Assembly: GCA_903825095.1 (NCBI GenBank)
Contig: CAIJZF010000334.1
Coordinates: 1 to 6,527 of the forward strand
Direction: 5' to 3'
Length of the DNA: 6,527 nucleotides
From: an uncultured Bacteroidota bacterium
Lineage (GTDB): Bacteria > Bacteroidota > Bacteroidia > Chitinophagales > Chitinophagaceae
In this document: positions 6,156-6,527 of the stretch, one piece after another
How the letters are laid out: every line of letters starts with the position of its first letter
How positions within the stretch are numbered: position 1 is the first letter of the stretch
Notes under the pieces: generated by a model
Seen by the model: the letters and a program-made list of their open reading frames with translations, nothing else
Database searches by the model: none
Told to the model about the DNA's origin: nothing
Program-made: the position numbers and the translations under genes

Positions 6156-6527
6156 TTACCATTTCCATTTTTTAGAAAGCTTTTCTTTAATCACATGATT
6201 AGTCAAATCAAATTGAACAGGTACCACACTCACATAATTATTTTTCAAAGCCCAAACATCGGTGTCTTTTGATTTATCAAAATTGACAAACTCGCCTGTT
6301 AGCCAATAATATTTTTTTCCATGGGGGTCGGTTCTTTCTACAAATTTCTCATCGTATTTAGCATAAGACTGTTTGCAAATTTTAATTCCTTTAATTAAGC
6401 TAGTAGCCACTTTAGGAATATTTACATTTAAACATAAATGCTTATCTAAGTTTTTATCGGCTAGTAATTTTTGGACAATGATACGCGCATAATGTTTGGC
6501 TGCCGTAAAATCGGCATCAATACTTAA
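6156..6527 (-). CDS. surE: 5'/3'-nucleotidase SurE, C-terminal half (runs off the window)
   Basis: The reading frame stays open to the right window edge, giving 123 residues and a stop at 6158-6156. The N-terminal half with the metal-binding DD site lies outside. The visible part begins LSIDADFTAAKHYARIIVQKLL and contains CLNVNIPK, then YDEKFVERTDPHGKKYYWLTGEF and DTDVWALKNNYVSVVPVQFDLTN. These blocks (LNVNxP, R.DP.G..YYWL.G, DTD..A...YVSV.P...D.T) are the conserved C-terminal part of SurE, a metal-dependent nucleotidase acting on nucleoside monophosphates and associated with stationary-phase survival. SurE proteins are usually about 250-260 residues, so roughly half is present. The GTG at 6410 in the middle of 'NIPKVATS' is an internal valine codon, not a start. 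The gene is upstream of the three-helix protein and lpxB in the same unit, an arrangement I recall from related bacteria. Confidence 0.93.
   Translation of the reverse strand, partial: LSIDADFTAAKHYARIIVQKLLADKNLDKHLCLNVNIPKVATSLIKGIKICKQSYAKYDEKFVERTDPHGKKYYWLTGEFVNFDKSKDTDVWALKNNYVSVVPVQFDLTNHVIKEKLSKKWKW

Noticed and set aside
6408..6410. GTG as a start giving an 84-residue protein
   Set aside because: The upstream codons continue the SurE homology (CLNVNIPK and before) to the window edge, so the GTG is an internal valine codon.
1..6527. A novel defence, mobile or secondary-metabolite system
   Set aside because: Nearly every gene belongs to a familiar core family, composition looks even, and there are no transposase, integrase, toxin-antitoxin, nuclease or array-like repeats.

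Overview
The window looks like chromosomal housekeeping DNA from a low-GC Bacteroidota bacterium, most likely of the Chitinophagaceae/Sphingobacteriia type. The support is: promoter elements resembling the Bacteroidota -7 consensus TAnnTTTG, A/T-rich start contexts without Shine-Dalgarno sequences, a small protein resembling the Bacteroidota-restricted DUF6728 family, and a surE / small membrane protein / lpxB cluster that implies a Gram-negative cell making lipid A. The taxon is inferred; no rRNA or tRNA is present.

Left part (minus strand, read right to left from about 3390 to 1): an OsmC-family thiol protein, a PLP-dependent O-acylhomoserine sulfhydrylase (metZ type), a 12-helix MFS transporter of the nucleoside:H+ symporter family, and the N-terminal third of a Gfo/Idh/MocA oxidoreductase that runs off the window at base 1. 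Gaps of 59, 105 and 82 bases separate them, so all four could share a transcript. By function, osmC-metZ and transporter-oxidoreductase look like two separate pairs.

Middle (plus strand, 3444-4668): metX, homoserine O-acyltransferase, followed 22 bases later by a 59-residue single-helix membrane protein. MetX activates homoserine and MetZ replaces the acyl group with sulfide to give homocysteine, so the two genes provide consecutive steps of direct-sulfhydrylation methionine synthesis. They are transcribed divergently with osmC between them. The osmC/metX intergenic region is only 94 bp and carries two back-to-back -7-like elements embedded in a perfect 7-bp inverted repeat. This is the most interesting regulatory structure in the window.

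Right part (minus strand, 6527 to 4724): the C-terminal half of SurE nucleotidase (cut by the window edge), a 97-residue three-helix membrane protein of unknown function, and lpxB, lipid A disaccharide synthase. They are tightly packed (22-base gap, then a TAA directly abutting the lpxB ATG) and look like one operon. It converges on the metX transcript at a hairpin and T-tract around 4671-4734.

I see no mobile element, CRISPR array, defence system, RNA gene or phage gene, and no convincing undescribed system. The points worth a second look are small: the shared divergent promoter, OsmC embedded in the methionine genes, and the two small uncharacterised membrane proteins.
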